Of a stretch of DNA of 64,000 nt, positions 1 to 8,437 are shown piece after piece. Position numbers and translations under genes: made by a program. Each line of letters opens with the position of its first letter. Position 1 is the stretch's first letter. The stretch lies in assembly GCA_004557125.1 (NCBI GenBank), contig SFET01000015.1, positions 38,452-102,451 of the forward strand. The letters are read 5' to 3'. Below the pieces are notes generated by a model. That model saw only the letters and a list, made by a program, of their open reading frames with translations. It was not told the origin of the DNA and made no database searches. Source of the stretch: Clostridiales bacterium. Its GTDB lineage: Bacteria; Bacillota; Clostridia; Christensenellales; Aristaeellaceae.

Positions 1-300
1 CCCAAAACCTGATTTTATCCACATTTTTTTCACAAACTGTGGATAAAACGAGAAATTTTGTGGATAATGTGACTCTATTGTAGCAGACACAGGGTGCGAT
101 TGCAATAGGATTTTTGGAAATTTCGGAAAATGTCGAATTGATCCAAAAAATGCCAAGATTTTGGTGCAGCCGAAGCCGGAATCGGAGCAATCGCTTGCAG
201 ATGCATCTGAAAAGCGCACAATTGAGGCTCTGCGGCGGCGATCCACCGCCTGTCTACCGATTTTGCCCAGCCTATCCACAGCTTATCAACAGAGGCTATT
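1..300. other. Putative oriC / DnaA-box cluster
   Basis: Three exact matches to the DnaA box consensus TTATNCACA lie in the first 67 bases: TTATCCACA at 15-23 (+), and the reverse form TGTGGATAA at 38-46 and 59-67. Near matches follow at 272-280 (CTATCCACA) and 283-291 (TTATCAACA). Bases 97-165 are AT-rich for this sequence and could be an unwinding element. No gene lies in 1-373. mnmG, rsmG, ybaB and recR elsewhere in the window are usually near oriC in Firmicutes, which agrees. dnaA is not in view, so this may be only part of an origin or a DnaA regulatory site. Confidence 0.55.
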
Positions 301-313
301 CGCTTGAACGGAC

Positions 314-345
314 GCAAAAGCGGACGGGATTCATCCCGTCCGCAG
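314..345 (-). terminator. Terminator of the sigma/GH127 operon
   Basis: On the minus strand a perfect 11-bp stem (GCGGACGGGAT at 333-343 against 320-330) with a 2-nt apex is followed by TTTTGC. It lies about 30 bases after the stop of the GH127-like gene and ends the four-gene minus-strand operon. Confidence 0.85.
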
Positions 346-373
346 AATTGCAGCATCGCATTGATCTGCCGCA

Positions 374-2320
374 TCAGAACTTGTCCTTCGCGGTCTCCTC
401 GCGCAGCACGCCGATGGGGAACTCCACGATGCGCAGCGGCGATTCGCCGTAGGGAACCAGCTCCAGAATGTCCAGGGCGCTGCGGGAGAGCTTGGGCACC
501 ATGGGCACCGGCGCGCAGTTTGCGCCGTCCATGGGCCAGTCGATCTTCGCGGCCTTCACCATCACGCCCACGGCGCTCTCGCCACAGCCGAAGGCGGAGA
601 TGTCCTCCTCGATCTGGATCAGCTTCATCGGCTCGTCGCGCACCAGCGCGCGGTTCCACGCGTCGGCGGTGGATGCGCACAGGCCCGCTTCACTTTCGCT
701 CCACTGAACCTCCGGACGCAGCGCCATCAGCAGCGGGCCGACCTCTACCGCACCGGACTGGTGGTACCAGCGGGAGATGCGCGGCACGGCGGGCATCTCC
801 AGGCGGATCACGTCGCCGGCGGACCACCTGCGGCGGATGCAGGCGCTCTCGTTGGCGCGCACCTGCATGATCTCGCCGTCGGGCAGGTAGATCATGCTCT
901 GTCTGGCCCAGAAGGGGATGCGCAGGTACAGCGGGAAATCCGCGCTCTGCTTCACGGACACGGTGATCTCCACGTTCTGGGTGAAGGGATAGCCGCCGGA
1001 GACCCGGATGCGCGCGGGCACGCCGTCCAGCACGGCGCGCACGGTGCAGGGGGCGTAGCTGACGGCAGCCAGACCGCCGTCGTTGGTGGCGTACCACAGC
1101 GAGGATGCAAACTTCGCCCAGGCCTGGTGGCTGGCGGCACAGTCCAGATCGTTCTGAGCCGTACGGAAGAGGTTTGCGTCATCGCCCTCGCTGTACCACT
1201 TGCGCCTGTCGGCGGAGATCTTCACCTGATTGGTCTGCTGGATCCGCTGGTAGCGCTTCATGTCGGGGGTGAAGGCGGCGGGCAGGGCGTTGTAGGCCAG
1301 CTTCTCCAGAATGTCGCTGGGATCCGGGCCGAAGTCGCCGATGCCGATCAGCGTCTCCAGCGTGTTCATCATCTCCACGATGGCCTGCAGGCTGTTGCCC
1401 TGGGTGGGGTTCGCGCCGTTGATGTGGGAATCGCAGCTGAACATGCCGTTGGCGGTGCCGTGGTGCTTCATCAGCTTCTCCCAGCCGAAGCGGAAGCCGC
1501 CCTGCTCCTTGAAGCCGCTCTTGAACAGGTTGATCACGCCTGGGGCCTTCAGGCCGAAGGCCAGGTTCACGCCCTGGGTCTGGTGGAACTGGCTGTGGAA
1601 GTAGGGGCGCTTCACGCCCTCCAGCGGCTCGTCCTTCTCCTCCCCCAGCGCCTCGCGCAGGCGCTCCCAGCGCTGGGATTTGCTCATGGGCATGGCGTTG
1701 GAGAAGGTGTGGAAGAAGTTCGGCCAGTCGATGGTCTGATCCTTCAGCTTCCGGCACAGCTCAATCAGGTACTTCTGGCCGGTGATGTTGTACAGCCACA
1801 GCGCGATCTCCATGTTCTCCGCGCCGCGCGCCACCGCCCACTCCTTCAGCGGATGGTCGGTCAGATTCTTGTACTCGTACTTGAAGAAGCGATCCATCAG
1901 CACCAGCACGCGCTTGTCGTTGCTGGCGGTGAAGTAGCTGCGCAGCGCGCGCAGGGCCAGCATTAGCGGCCAGTAATCGTCGTTGTCCTCGGGACCGAAC
2001 CAGCCGTCCTCGCGCTGGCTGGCGAGGATCCACTCCACCATGCGGGTGGCGCGGTTCTTGTACTCCTCGTTGCCCAGCGTCCAGCCCAGGGCAATGATGC
2101 CCTCGAGGTAGTAGATGGAACGGGTGAGATCGCCGTCCGCAGCGGGAATCCATTCGCCGCTGGCGGTCAGCTCCGGACAGACGTCCGCGAAGTCGCGGGT
2201 GATGCCCTCGGCCTGGGCGCGGATCTGATCCAGCAGCCAGTCCTCCGGGTGGATGGAGCCCATCGGCAGCGGAGAGAGGGTGTTCGGCGTCAGCGGGGTC
2301 TTGTTGAAGATCGGTTTCAT
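374..2320 (-). CDS. GH127/DUF1680-family protein, active site degenerate
   Basis: A 648-aa protein of the DUF1680 / glycoside hydrolase 127 family, whose characterised members are beta-L-arabinofuranosidases with an (alpha/alpha)6 barrel. The N-terminus (MGSIHPEDWLLDQI, residues 20-33) and the block NGANPTQGN (301-309) fit the family. No signal peptide is seen, so it is probably cytoplasmic. The usual ELC and CC motifs, which supply the zinc ligands, catalytic Glu and nucleophilic Cys, read SLQ (310-312) and DC (393-394) here; most of the metal and catalytic residues are therefore missing. The start ATG overlaps the TGA of the upstream methyltransferase gene (ATGA), so it is translationally coupled and last in the sigma-factor operon. 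Either the mechanism differs or the protein only binds sugar. Confidence 0.8.
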   Translation of the reverse strand: MKPIFNKTPLTPNTLSPLPMGSIHPEDWLLDQIRAQAEGITRDFADVCPELTASGEWIPAADGDLTRSIYYLEGIIALGWTLGNEEYKNRATRMVEWILASQREDGWFGPEDNDDYWPLMLALRALRSYFTASNDKRVLVLMDRFFKYEYKNLTDHPLKEWAVARGAENMEIALWLYNITGQKYLIELCRKLKDQTIDWPNFFHTFSNAMPMSKSQRWERLREALGEEKDEPLEGVKRPYFHSQFHQTQGVNLAFGLKAPGVINLFKSGFKEQGGFRFGWEKLMKHHGTANGMFSCDSHINGANPTQGNSLQAIVEMMNTLETLIGIGDFGPDPSDILEKLAYNALPAAFTPDMKRYQRIQQTNQVKISADRRKWYSEGDDANLFRTAQNDLDCAASHQAWAKFASSLWYATNDGGLAAVSYAPCTVRAVLDGVPARIRVSGGYPFTQNVEITVSVKQSADFPLYLRIPFWARQSMIYLPDGEIMQVRANESACIRRRWSAGDVIRLEMPAVPRISRWYHQSGAVEVGPLLMALRPEVQWSESEAGLCASTADAWNRALVRDEPMKLIQIEEDISAFGCGESAVGVMVKAAKIDWPMDGANCAPVPMVPKLSRSALDILELVPYGESPLRIVEFPIGVLREETAKDKF

Positions 2321-3540
2321 TTATCTGCACCTCGTTGTTTGGAGCGTTGCTTGTTCTTGGGGTGGTATTTGGAGCCGTTTCCTCCCGTGCCTTCGCGCTT
2401 GCGGGCTTCCTCAGGCTTGCCCGGCTCGAAGATGTGGTACTCGCACTCGATGCGCCCGTTGTAGTAGCGCCTGCGTCGGGTGGCCCGACGGCCGTACTCC
2501 CGCTCGAAGCCCATGTCCGCCGTGAAGGCGCACAGCGACCAGCCCGGATTGCGCTCCTGCAGCTTGCCCAGCTGCCGCGCCACCGCGTGGGCCGCGCGGA
2601 TGTTGTCCAGGCGCTCGCCGTAGGGCGGGTTGCACACGAACACGCCCGGCTCGCCGGAGAGCGTCACGTCGCGCAGGTCTTTGACCTCCAGCTCGATCCG
2701 CCCCGCCAGTCCCGCCTGCTTCACGTGCCTGCGGGCCAGCTCGATGGCCTCGGGGTCGATGTCCGAGCCGCAGATGCGAATCTCGCGCTTGCTGGCCTCC
2801 TCGTACTTCAGCTTGGCCTCCGTGCGGATTTTGCGCAGCTCCTCGTGGGGCACGCAGGGCCAGGCCTCCATGGCGAAGGATCGGGTCAGTCCCGGCGCGC
2901 GGCCCAGGGCGATGAACGCCGCCTCCACCAGCAGCGTGCCCGTGCCGCAGCAGGGGTCGTACAGCCGCTGCCAGGGGTGCCAGCCGGATTGCAGGATCAG
3001 CGCCGCCGCCAGGGTCTCGCGGATGGGGGCCTCGCCGTTCCAGGTGCGGTAGCCGCGCTTGGACAGCGCGTCGCCGGAGGAATCCATGCATACCGTGACC
3101 ATGTCGTCGCGGATGGAGATGTCGATCTGGAACAGCGCGCCGGTCTCGTCGAACCAGTCCAGACCGTAGGCGCTCTTCATGCGCTCCACCATGGCGCGCT
3201 TGGAGATCTTCTGCACGTCCGACGGGCTCATCAGCGTGGATTTGACGCACTTGGCCCGGATGGGAAAGCGCGCGTCCTCGGGCAGGAACTTCTCCCACTC
3301 GATTTTCTTTATGCCCTGGAACAGCTCCTCGTAGGTGACGGCCCTGAACCTGTCCATCACCAGCAGGATGCGGTCGCAGGTGCGCAGCCACAGGTTTGCA
3401 CGGAAGGCGTCCTCAAAGCTGCCCTCGAACATCGCGCCGCCGATGTCCATCACCTGTACGTTCTGCATGCCCAGCCGCTTCAGATCCCGGCCGGTCATGC
3501 CCTCCATGCCGAACGCGGCGCTTGCAATCCATTTCATCAT
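2317..3540 (-). CDS. THUMP-domain class I SAM-dependent rRNA methyltransferase (RlmL/YpsC type)
   Basis: A 407-aa RNA methyltransferase, length typical of B. subtilis YpsC and the N2-G methylating half of E. coli RlmL (23S rRNA G2445). An N-terminal THUMP region (about residues 50-155) is followed by a Rossmann methyltransferase domain. SAM motif I reads DPCCGTGTLLVEAAF (195-209) and the catalytic motif IV is NPPY (304-307), as expected for exocyclic-N guanine methylation. It follows the sigma gene by 22 bases and overlaps the next gene by four. The family assignment is firm; the exact modified base is inferred. Confidence 0.88.
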   Translation of the reverse strand: MMKWIASAAFGMEGMTGRDLKRLGMQNVQVMDIGGAMFEGSFEDAFRANLWLRTCDRILLVMDRFRAVTYEELFQGIKKIEWEKFLPEDARFPIRAKCVKSTLMSPSDVQKISKRAMVERMKSAYGLDWFDETGALFQIDISIRDDMVTVCMDSSGDALSKRGYRTWNGEAPIRETLAAALILQSGWHPWQRLYDPCCGTGTLLVEAAFIALGRAPGLTRSFAMEAWPCVPHEELRKIRTEAKLKYEEASKREIRICGSDIDPEAIELARRHVKQAGLAGRIELEVKDLRDVTLSGEPGVFVCNPPYGERLDNIRAAHAVARQLGKLQERNPGWSLCAFTADMGFEREYGRRATRRRRYYNGRIECEYHIFEPGKPEEARKREGTGGNGSKYHPKNKQRSKQRGADK

Positions 3541-3562
3541 TCAATCGAACTCCGTTTATCCA

Positions 3563-4315
3563 TTAATCGGAAGTGACCAGCTGCCGCAGCCTTTCCAGCG
3601 CGCTTCGCTCCGTTCGGGAAACCGACATCTGGGAGACGCCGGTGCGCTGGGCCACCTCCCGCTGGGAGAGGTTTTCGAAGAAGCGCAGCCGGATCACCTC
3701 CTGCTGCTTGGGCGTCAGCTGATCCATGCTGCGCCTGAGCAAATCCGCGTTTTCGAACTCGGAATAGCCCTTCTCCTCCGTGCCGATGGCCTGGCGCAGG
3801 GTCAGATCCTCGTCCTCGTCCACCGTCTGCTGATCCAGGGAGACGGGCTGCATGCTGGCGGCCTCCAGACCCTCCAGCACCTCGTCCTCGGTAAGATTTG
3901 CATGTACGGCGATCTCATCCACCCTTGGCGAGCGGCTCAGCTGCTGGGTCAGCTCCTGGCGCGCGCTCTCCACCAGCCGGATCAGCTCGGTGCTGCGCCG
4001 GGGCGGACGGATCGTGCGGCTCTTGTCCCGGAAGTAGTTCTTCACTTCGCCCACCATGCCGGGGGTCACGAAGCTGGACAGCTGGATGCCGCGCTCCGGG
4101 TCGTATCTTCCGATGGCCTTGAACAGCGCCAGGGATGCGACCTGGTACAGATCGTCGTAATCCACGCCGCGCCCGGAAAACTTGCGCGCGATGATCTCCG
4201 CGATGTACAGGTGGGCCTCCACCAGCCGGTCGCGGTACTCCGGAAGATGGGTTTCGTTCCACAGCCGAAGCAGCCGTTTGATCTCATCGCCCGGAAGCCG
4301 TTGCATGTTCCGCAT
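3563..4315 (-). CDS. RNA polymerase sigma factor, SigB/SigF/SigG subfamily
   Basis: A 250-aa group 3 sigma-70 factor. Region 2 is clear: DDLYQVASLALFKAIGRYDP, then FVTPGMVGEVKNYFRDKSR for -10 recognition and melting. Region 3 covers roughly residues 105-170. A region 4 helix-turn-helix (LSQREVAQRTGVSQMSVSRT) near the C-terminus binds the -35 element. It resembles Firmicute SigB (general stress) and forespore SigF/SigG. It lies 11 bases downstream of an RsbW-like anti-sigma gene with SD GAGGTGG, the usual partner order, so activity is probably controlled by partner switching. Stress versus sporulation role cannot be decided from sequence. Confidence 0.9.
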   Translation of the reverse strand: MRNMQRLPGDEIKRLLRLWNETHLPEYRDRLVEAHLYIAEIIARKFSGRGVDYDDLYQVASLALFKAIGRYDPERGIQLSSFVTPGMVGEVKNYFRDKSRTIRPPRRSTELIRLVESARQELTQQLSRSPRVDEIAVHANLTEDEVLEGLEAASMQPVSLDQQTVDEDEDLTLRQAIGTEEKGYSEFENADLLRRSMDQLTPKQQEVIRLRFFENLSQREVAQRTGVSQMSVSRTERSALERLRQLVTSD

Positions 4316-4326
4316 TCAGCGCCACC

Positions 4327-4716
4327 TCACATGCTCAGGGCGATGCGCAGCTCCACTGCGCCGATTGCGTCGCCGCGCATGCACATGTCCACGCCGTCCA
4401 CCAACGATTCCAGAATGCAGCGCACCACGCCCATCTCGTCGGGATTGGCCGCGCCGGTGCATTCGCCGTCGCCGCAGATGCGGATTCTGAGGAAATCCTG
4501 CTCCTCCTCGAAGCGCAGGCACAGCCGATGGATGTCGCCGCCGCCGATCAGGCAGTTGCAGGCCTCCTCGACGGCCATCTTCACATCGTCCATGCGATCC
4601 ACGGTGAGCCCCGCGCGGGTGACCACGCCCGCAGTTGTCAGCCGCAGCACCAGCATCATGCTCTGCTCTGCGGGCAGATTCAGTTCCACCGGCTCCTTCA
4701 ATCGGACTTCTCGCAA
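4327..4716 (-). CDS. RsbW/SpoIIAB-like anti-sigma factor (GHKL ATPase)
   Basis: A 129-aa protein in the position and general form of RsbW/SpoIIAB serine-kinase anti-sigma factors. The N box is recognisable (VKMAVEEACNCLI), containing the Glu and Asn used for Mg-ATP. The later glycine boxes are degenerate: GDGEC stands for the usual DxGxG, and MGVVRCILESLVDGVDM for the G2/lid helix. It is shorter than typical RsbW (about 150 aa). The start is TTG at 4714-4716 behind SD GAGGGG. No RsbV/SpoIIAA anti-anti-sigma gene is adjacent, so the release switch must be encoded elsewhere or be different. First gene of the operon. Confidence 0.7.
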   Translation of the reverse strand: MREVRLKEPVELNLPAEQSMMLVLRLTTAGVVTRAGLTVDRMDDVKMAVEEACNCLIGGGDIHRLCLRFEEEQDFLRIRICGDGECTGAANPDEMGVVRCILESLVDGVDMCMRGDAIGAVELRIALSM

Positions 4717-4798
4717 GAAATTTCCCCTCGATTCATAGCTCCATCCGGCACAGCAGCGCCGGCGAATATTTCAAATTCTCCCTAATTTACCACTTTTA

Positions 4799-4827
4799 AT
4801 TATAAATGAAAAAACAGCCTTCGGCAA
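4799..4827 (-). promoter_or_regulatory. Sigma-A promoter of the rsbW-like/sigma operon
   Basis: On the minus strand TTGCCG (4822-4827) and TATAAT (4799-4804) are separated by exactly 17 bases. It reads toward the RsbW-like gene, leaving a leader of about 80 bases. This implies vegetative transcription of the operon. Confidence 0.7.
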
Positions 4828-4905
4828 GGTTTTTCCCCTTGAAATGTCTGGCAAATCGAGAATTTAATACGCCTGCCCAATTGCAATCATGAATGCTTCG
4901 CCGCC

Positions 4906-4934
4906 TTGACAGATGCGCGCCGGCGGTGGATAAT
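4906..4934 (+). promoter_or_regulatory. Sigma-A promoter of the pseudouridine synthase gene
   Basis: A consensus TTGACA (4906-4911) and GATAAT (4929-4934), spaced 17 bases. The TTG of the -35 box could be misread as an upstream start codon; the true start at 4975 has its own SD. Confidence 0.75.
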
Positions 4935-4974
4935 AGGATTGATCGCGACGAAAAATGCACTCGGGAGGCGCGCC

Positions 4975-5730
4975 ATGGACGAGATCCTTCATGCGGGGAA
5001 GTACGAAATTCCCGTGCTGTATCTGGACAACCATCTGCTGGTGGTGGTGAAGCCGCCGAACCTGCCCACCCAGGCGGACCGCTCGGGCGACGACGATCTG
5101 CTGTCCATCCTCAAGCGGTACATCGGGGAAAGATACAACAAGCCCGGCGCGGTGTATCTGGGTCTGGTGCACCGGCTGGACCGTCCGGTGGGCGGCGTGA
5201 TGGTGTTTGCGCGCACGTCCAAGGCGGCGTCGCGGCTCAGCGAGACCTTCCGCACCCACGAGCAGGACCGCCGCTACCTCGCGGTGACGGAGGGAGAAAT
5301 TGCGTCGGAGATGACGCTGGAGGACGATCTGATCAAGGATGGCCGCACGGGCATGGTGCGCGTGGCGAAATCGGGCGAGAGCGGCGCGAAGCACGCCAAA
5401 CTGATCACGCGCCCCGTCGCCGTCCGGCAGGGGCTGACCCTCACCGAAGTGCAGCTCTACACCGGCCGCGCCCACCAGATTCGGGTGCAGCACGCCCACG
5501 CGGGGCATCCGCTGTGGGGAGATCTGCGCTACGGTCACGGCACGCCGGGGCATCAGATCGCGCTCTGGGCCGCCTTTCTGTCGCTGGAGCATCCCACCCG
5601 GCATGAAAGGCTCGACTTTGCCTCTGCACCGCCCGCACAGGGCGCGTGGAAGCTGTTTCAGCCGGAGATCGGGAAAATGTTTGCGCGGACCGGCGGTCCG
5701 TCCCCAGCAAAGGAACAAAGGGAAGAATAA
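4975..5730 (+). CDS. RluA/RluD-family pseudouridine synthase
   Basis: A 251-aa RNA pseudouridine synthase that isomerises uridines in rRNA or tRNA. The family motif HRLDRPVGG places the catalytic Asp at about residue 69. Further motifs are the NHLLVVVKPPNLPT block near the N-terminus and GRAHQIRVQHAHAGHPLWGD toward the C-terminus. There is no S4 RNA-binding domain, so it is a short member. The ATG at 4975 is chosen because of the SD GGGAGG at 4963-4968; a longer frame back to 4906 would begin inside the promoter. The next gene follows after 18 bases and is probably cotranscribed. The target uridine cannot be inferred. Confidence 0.87.
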   Translation: MDEILHAGKYEIPVLYLDNHLLVVVKPPNLPTQADRSGDDDLLSILKRYIGERYNKPGAVYLGLVHRLDRPVGGVMVFARTSKAASRLSETFRTHEQDRRYLAVTEGEIASEMTLEDDLIKDGRTGMVRVAKSGESGAKHAKLITRPVAVRQGLTLTEVQLYTGRAHQIRVQHAHAGHPLWGDLRYGHGTPGHQIALWAAFLSLEHPTRHERLDFASAPPAQGAWKLFQPEIGKMFARTGGPSPAKEQREE

Positions 5731-5748
5731 AAGGAGATTTCAAGAGAG

Positions 5749-6123
5749 ATGCGAAGATCCTCTGCGCGTCCGTCGCGCAGCTTTGTGGTGCTCGCCACCT
5801 GCATCCTGGCCGCACCCACGGTGGCGTGCATGATGCGCCTGATTGAAATCCGCAGCCGCGCGGATCTGCCGCTCGCGGCGCCCTATCTGGCGGTGGGTGC
5901 GGCGCTGGGCGTGCTGCATCTGGTGCTCAGGCCGCTGCTGCGGCTGCTCACCGCGCCGCTGGGCTGCCTGACCCTCGGCCTGTCCGGCACGGTCATCGAC
6001 GTGGCGCTGATCTACCTGAGCGCCCGGCTTTTCCCGGCCTTTCAGGTGCCCAGCCTGCTCTACGCCTGCCTCACGGCGCTGCTGATCAACGGTGTGTGCG
6101 CCTTTGCCACCGGGCGCAGATGA
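5749..6123 (+). CDS. Small four-helix membrane protein, phage holin family 4 / YvlD-like
   Basis: A 124-aa protein with about four hydrophobic segments (near residues 11-28, 43-60, 66-92 and 98-118). The segment around RPLLRLLTAPLGCLTLGL matches the DUF-type 'Phage_holin_4_2' family, a chromosomal membrane family including B. subtilis YvlD. Despite the name it is not usually phage-borne, and no phage genes surround it. SD AAGGAG lies about 13 bases upstream. It follows the pseudouridine synthase gene closely. Function unknown, membrane-located. Confidence 0.7.
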   Translation: MRRSSARPSRSFVVLATCILAAPTVACMMRLIEIRSRADLPLAAPYLAVGAALGVLHLVLRPLLRLLTAPLGCLTLGLSGTVIDVALIYLSARLFPAFQVPSLLYACLTALLINGVCAFATGRR

Positions 6124-6139
6124 ACGCGGAATTTTTGCC

Positions 6140-6168
6140 TTGTCAAGGACGATGCAAAAGAGTATAAT
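6140..6168 (+). promoter_or_regulatory. Sigma-A promoter of the 6217 gene
   Basis: TTGTCA (6140-6145) and TATAAT (6163-6168) with a 17-base spacer, about 50 bases before the start codon at 6217. Confidence 0.75.
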
Positions 6169-6216
6169 AAGTACAATTACATTGCGCCGCCGGGGGCGGT
6201 TTAAAGGAGACAGACT

Positions 6217-6882
6217 ATGAAGAAATACCGTCCGTACCGTGCCGGCTTTGTCGTGATCTACATTCTGGGCTTCCTCTGCATGGGAGATGCGATTGCGACG
6301 CTCATCCAGCAGCTCATGGGAACCCTCAACGAGTACATGAGCAGCTTTTCCCTGTTCAGCTATCTGATCGCGCTGCTGGCCTTCTTCTATGTGAAGATGT
6401 ACATTGTCACCCGCGTGGAGATCGGCAGCTCCACCATGCACATCGTCAACCCCGTGTACATCAAGCCCCAGCCCGGTCAGAAGCGCGCATCCTTCATCTA
6501 TCGCCAGGGCGAAAACGACATCAAGGTGCTGGACAAGAAGATCCCCCTCACGGAGCTGGAGAAGTTCGGCTACATCGAGGATCTGGGCTACACCATGCTG
6601 GACCGCTCCGGCGCCGGCGAGAACAACAAGCTGTTCCCGGTGCACGAGGTCGCGCTGGTGATGAACGATGGCAGGCGCTACCACTGGAACGCCGCCAACT
6701 ACAATTGGAAACAGCTGCAGCAGATCGTCGGCCAGATCCAGCAGATCAGCGGCGTGGAGGCCAGCGGCAAGCTGGCGGATGTGCTGACCTACAACGAGGA
6801 GATCGTGCGCCGGCTGAAGGCGGACGCCAAGGCGGCAAAGAAGAACGCGAAGAACAACAAGGGCAAGAAAAAGTCCAAGTGA
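6217..6882 (+). CDS. Hypothetical membrane protein with lysine-rich tail
   Basis: A 221-aa protein that I do not recognise. Two hydrophobic segments near residues 8-34 and 45-65 form a membrane anchor. A soluble domain follows (about 66-200), predicted to hold beta strands (VHEVALVMNDGRRYHWNAAN), and the C-terminus is a basic stretch of Lys and Ala. SD AAAGGAGA precedes the ATG. It has its own promoter and a strong terminator just after it, so it is probably monocistronic. The basic tail could contact nucleic acid or phospholipid; this is speculation. Confidence 0.65.
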   Translation: MKKYRPYRAGFVVIYILGFLCMGDAIATLIQQLMGTLNEYMSSFSLFSYLIALLAFFYVKMYIVTRVEIGSSTMHIVNPVYIKPQPGQKRASFIYRQGENDIKVLDKKIPLTELEKFGYIEDLGYTMLDRSGAGENNKLFPVHEVALVMNDGRRYHWNAANYNWKQLQQIVGQIQQISGVEASGKLADVLTYNEEIVRRLKADAKAAKKNAKNNKGKKKSK

Positions 6883-6897
6883 TGGGTTGAATACCAC

Positions 6898-6933
6898 AAA
6901 GCGACGGAAGAGGATCTCTTCCGTCGCTTTTCA
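6898..6933 (+). terminator. Rho-independent terminator after the 6217 gene
   Basis: A 14-bp perfect stem (AAAGCGACGGAAGA at 6898-6911 and its complement at 6917-6930) ends in TTTT. It lies directly before the SD (AGAGGAGA) of the MATE gene, which rules out the longer upstream frame for that gene. Confidence 0.85.
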
Positions 6934-6943
6934 GAGGAGAAGA

Positions 6944-8323
6944 ATGGAAAATCAGGAGAGAATACGGATCTTTGAGCGCGCGCCGATCCCCCAGGCGGTG
7001 CTGCGCATGGCGATTCCCACCATCCTCAGCTCGCTGGTGATGGTGATCTACAACCTGGCGGACACCTACTTCGTGGGCATGCTGAACAACCCGGTGCAGA
7101 ACGCGGCGGTCACGCTGGCCGCGCCGGTGCTGCTGGCCTTCAACGCAGTCAACAACCTCTTCGGCGTGGGCGCCTCCAGCATGATGAGCCGCGCGCTGGG
7201 CCGGAAGGATTACGACACCGTGCGCCGCAGCTCCGCCTTCGGCTTCTACTGCGCCTTGACCTGCGGCGTTCTGTTTTCGCTGCTCTGCACGCTGTTCCGG
7301 GGGCCGCTTCTGCACCTGCTGGGAGCGAATGCCCAGACGCAGGATGCAACCGCGGCGTATCTGACCTGGACGGTGTGCTGCGGCGCGGCGCCCAGCATAT
7401 TGAACGTGGTGCTGGCCTATCTGGTGCGCTCCGTGGGCGCAACCCTGCATGCCAGCATCGGCACCATGTCCGGCTGTCTGCTCAACATCGTGCTGGACCC
7501 CATCTTCATTCTCCCCTGGGGACTGAACCTGGGCGCTGCGGGCGCGGGCCTGGCCACCTTCCTCTCCAACAGCGCGGCTTGCCTGTACTTCTTCGTGCTG
7601 CTGTTCGTCAAGAGGAGGAGCACCTATGTGAGCATTCATCCGCGGCATCTGCGGCATGTGAATCGCAATATCGTGATCGGCGTGTGCGCGGTGGGCATTC
7701 CCGCGGCCATTCAGAACCTGTTGAACGTCACGGGCATGACGGTGCTGAACAACTTCACCGCCGCCTTCAATTCCAACGCCGTGGCTGCCATGGGCATCTC
7801 CCAGAAGCTGGCGATGATTCCCATGTACATTTCCCAGGGCCTGTCCCAGGGCCTGATGCCGCTGGTGAGCTACAACTACGCCAGCGGAAACGTGAGGCGC
7901 ATGAAGGGCGCGGTGGGCTTTGCGGCCAAGCTGTCGCTGTGCTTTCTGGCCGCGATGGCGGCGCTGTATTACAGCTTTGCGGGCGGACTCATCTCGCTGT
8001 TTATGAAGAACGCGGATGTGGTGGCCTACGGCACGCGCTTTTTGCGGGGCATGTGCCTGGCGACGCCCTTTTTGTGCATGGATTTCCTGGCCGTGGGCGT
8101 GTTCCAGGCCTGCGGAATGGGAAAAAAGAGTCTGGTATTTGCAATTTTGCGCAAGGTTGTGCTGGAGATTCCGGCACTGTACATCCTCAACGCCCTCTTT
8201 CCCCTCTACGGTCTGGCCTACGCCCAGCTGTGCGCCGAGGTGGTGCTGGCGACGGCGGCGGTGCTGGTGCTGCTGCATCTGTTCAAGCGTCTGGAGCAGA
8301 GCGCTGCGGCGGAGGGGAAATAG
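6944..8323 (+). CDS. MATE family efflux transporter
   Basis: A 459-aa multidrug and toxin extrusion transporter, typical length, with about 12 membrane segments in two similar halves. The opening PIPQAVLRMAIPTILSSLV and the GVGASSMMSRALGRKD block are characteristic, and the second half repeats the pattern (GIPAAIQNLLNVTGM). These proteins export cationic compounds in exchange for Na+ or H+. The ATG at 6944 follows SD AGAGGAGAAG; a frame from 6887 would have to read through the preceding terminator and is rejected. Drug specificity cannot be inferred. Confidence 0.9.
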   Translation: MENQERIRIFERAPIPQAVLRMAIPTILSSLVMVIYNLADTYFVGMLNNPVQNAAVTLAAPVLLAFNAVNNLFGVGASSMMSRALGRKDYDTVRRSSAFGFYCALTCGVLFSLLCTLFRGPLLHLLGANAQTQDATAAYLTWTVCCGAAPSILNVVLAYLVRSVGATLHASIGTMSGCLLNIVLDPIFILPWGLNLGAAGAGLATFLSNSAACLYFFVLLFVKRRSTYVSIHPRHLRHVNRNIVIGVCAVGIPAAIQNLLNVTGMTVLNNFTAAFNSNAVAAMGISQKLAMIPMYISQGLSQGLMPLVSYNYASGNVRRMKGAVGFAAKLSLCFLAAMAALYYSFAGGLISLFMKNADVVAYGTRFLRGMCLATPFLCMDFLAVGVFQACGMGKKSLVFAILRKVVLEIPALYILNALFPLYGLAYAQLCAEVVLATAAVLVLLHLFKRLEQSAAAEGK

Positions 8324-8363
8324 ACAAATTTCTTCGGATTCAGAGCGCACAAAGAGAAAAGAA

Positions 8364-8400
8364 GCGGCGGAGATTTTTTCTCCGCCGCACATGCTTTTGG
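8364..8400 (+). terminator. Terminator after the MATE gene
   Basis: Stem GCGGCGGAG (8364-8372) / CTCCGCCGC (8380-8388) with a T-rich loop, about 40 bases after the MATE stop and before the convergent cinA stop. Because of the A-rich left flank it may work in both directions. Confidence 0.65.
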
Positions 8401-8437
8401 AAGCAGGTGTGGGATTTTCGTGAGATGCGCGCCCACG

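Noticed and set aside
5749..6123. Phage holin, hence prophage
   Set aside because: The family name is historical; no phage structural, lysis or integrase genes surround it.
6887..6943. Longer N-terminus for the MATE transporter
   Set aside because: It would be translated from the preceding terminator hairpin; the ATG at 6944 has a proper SD.
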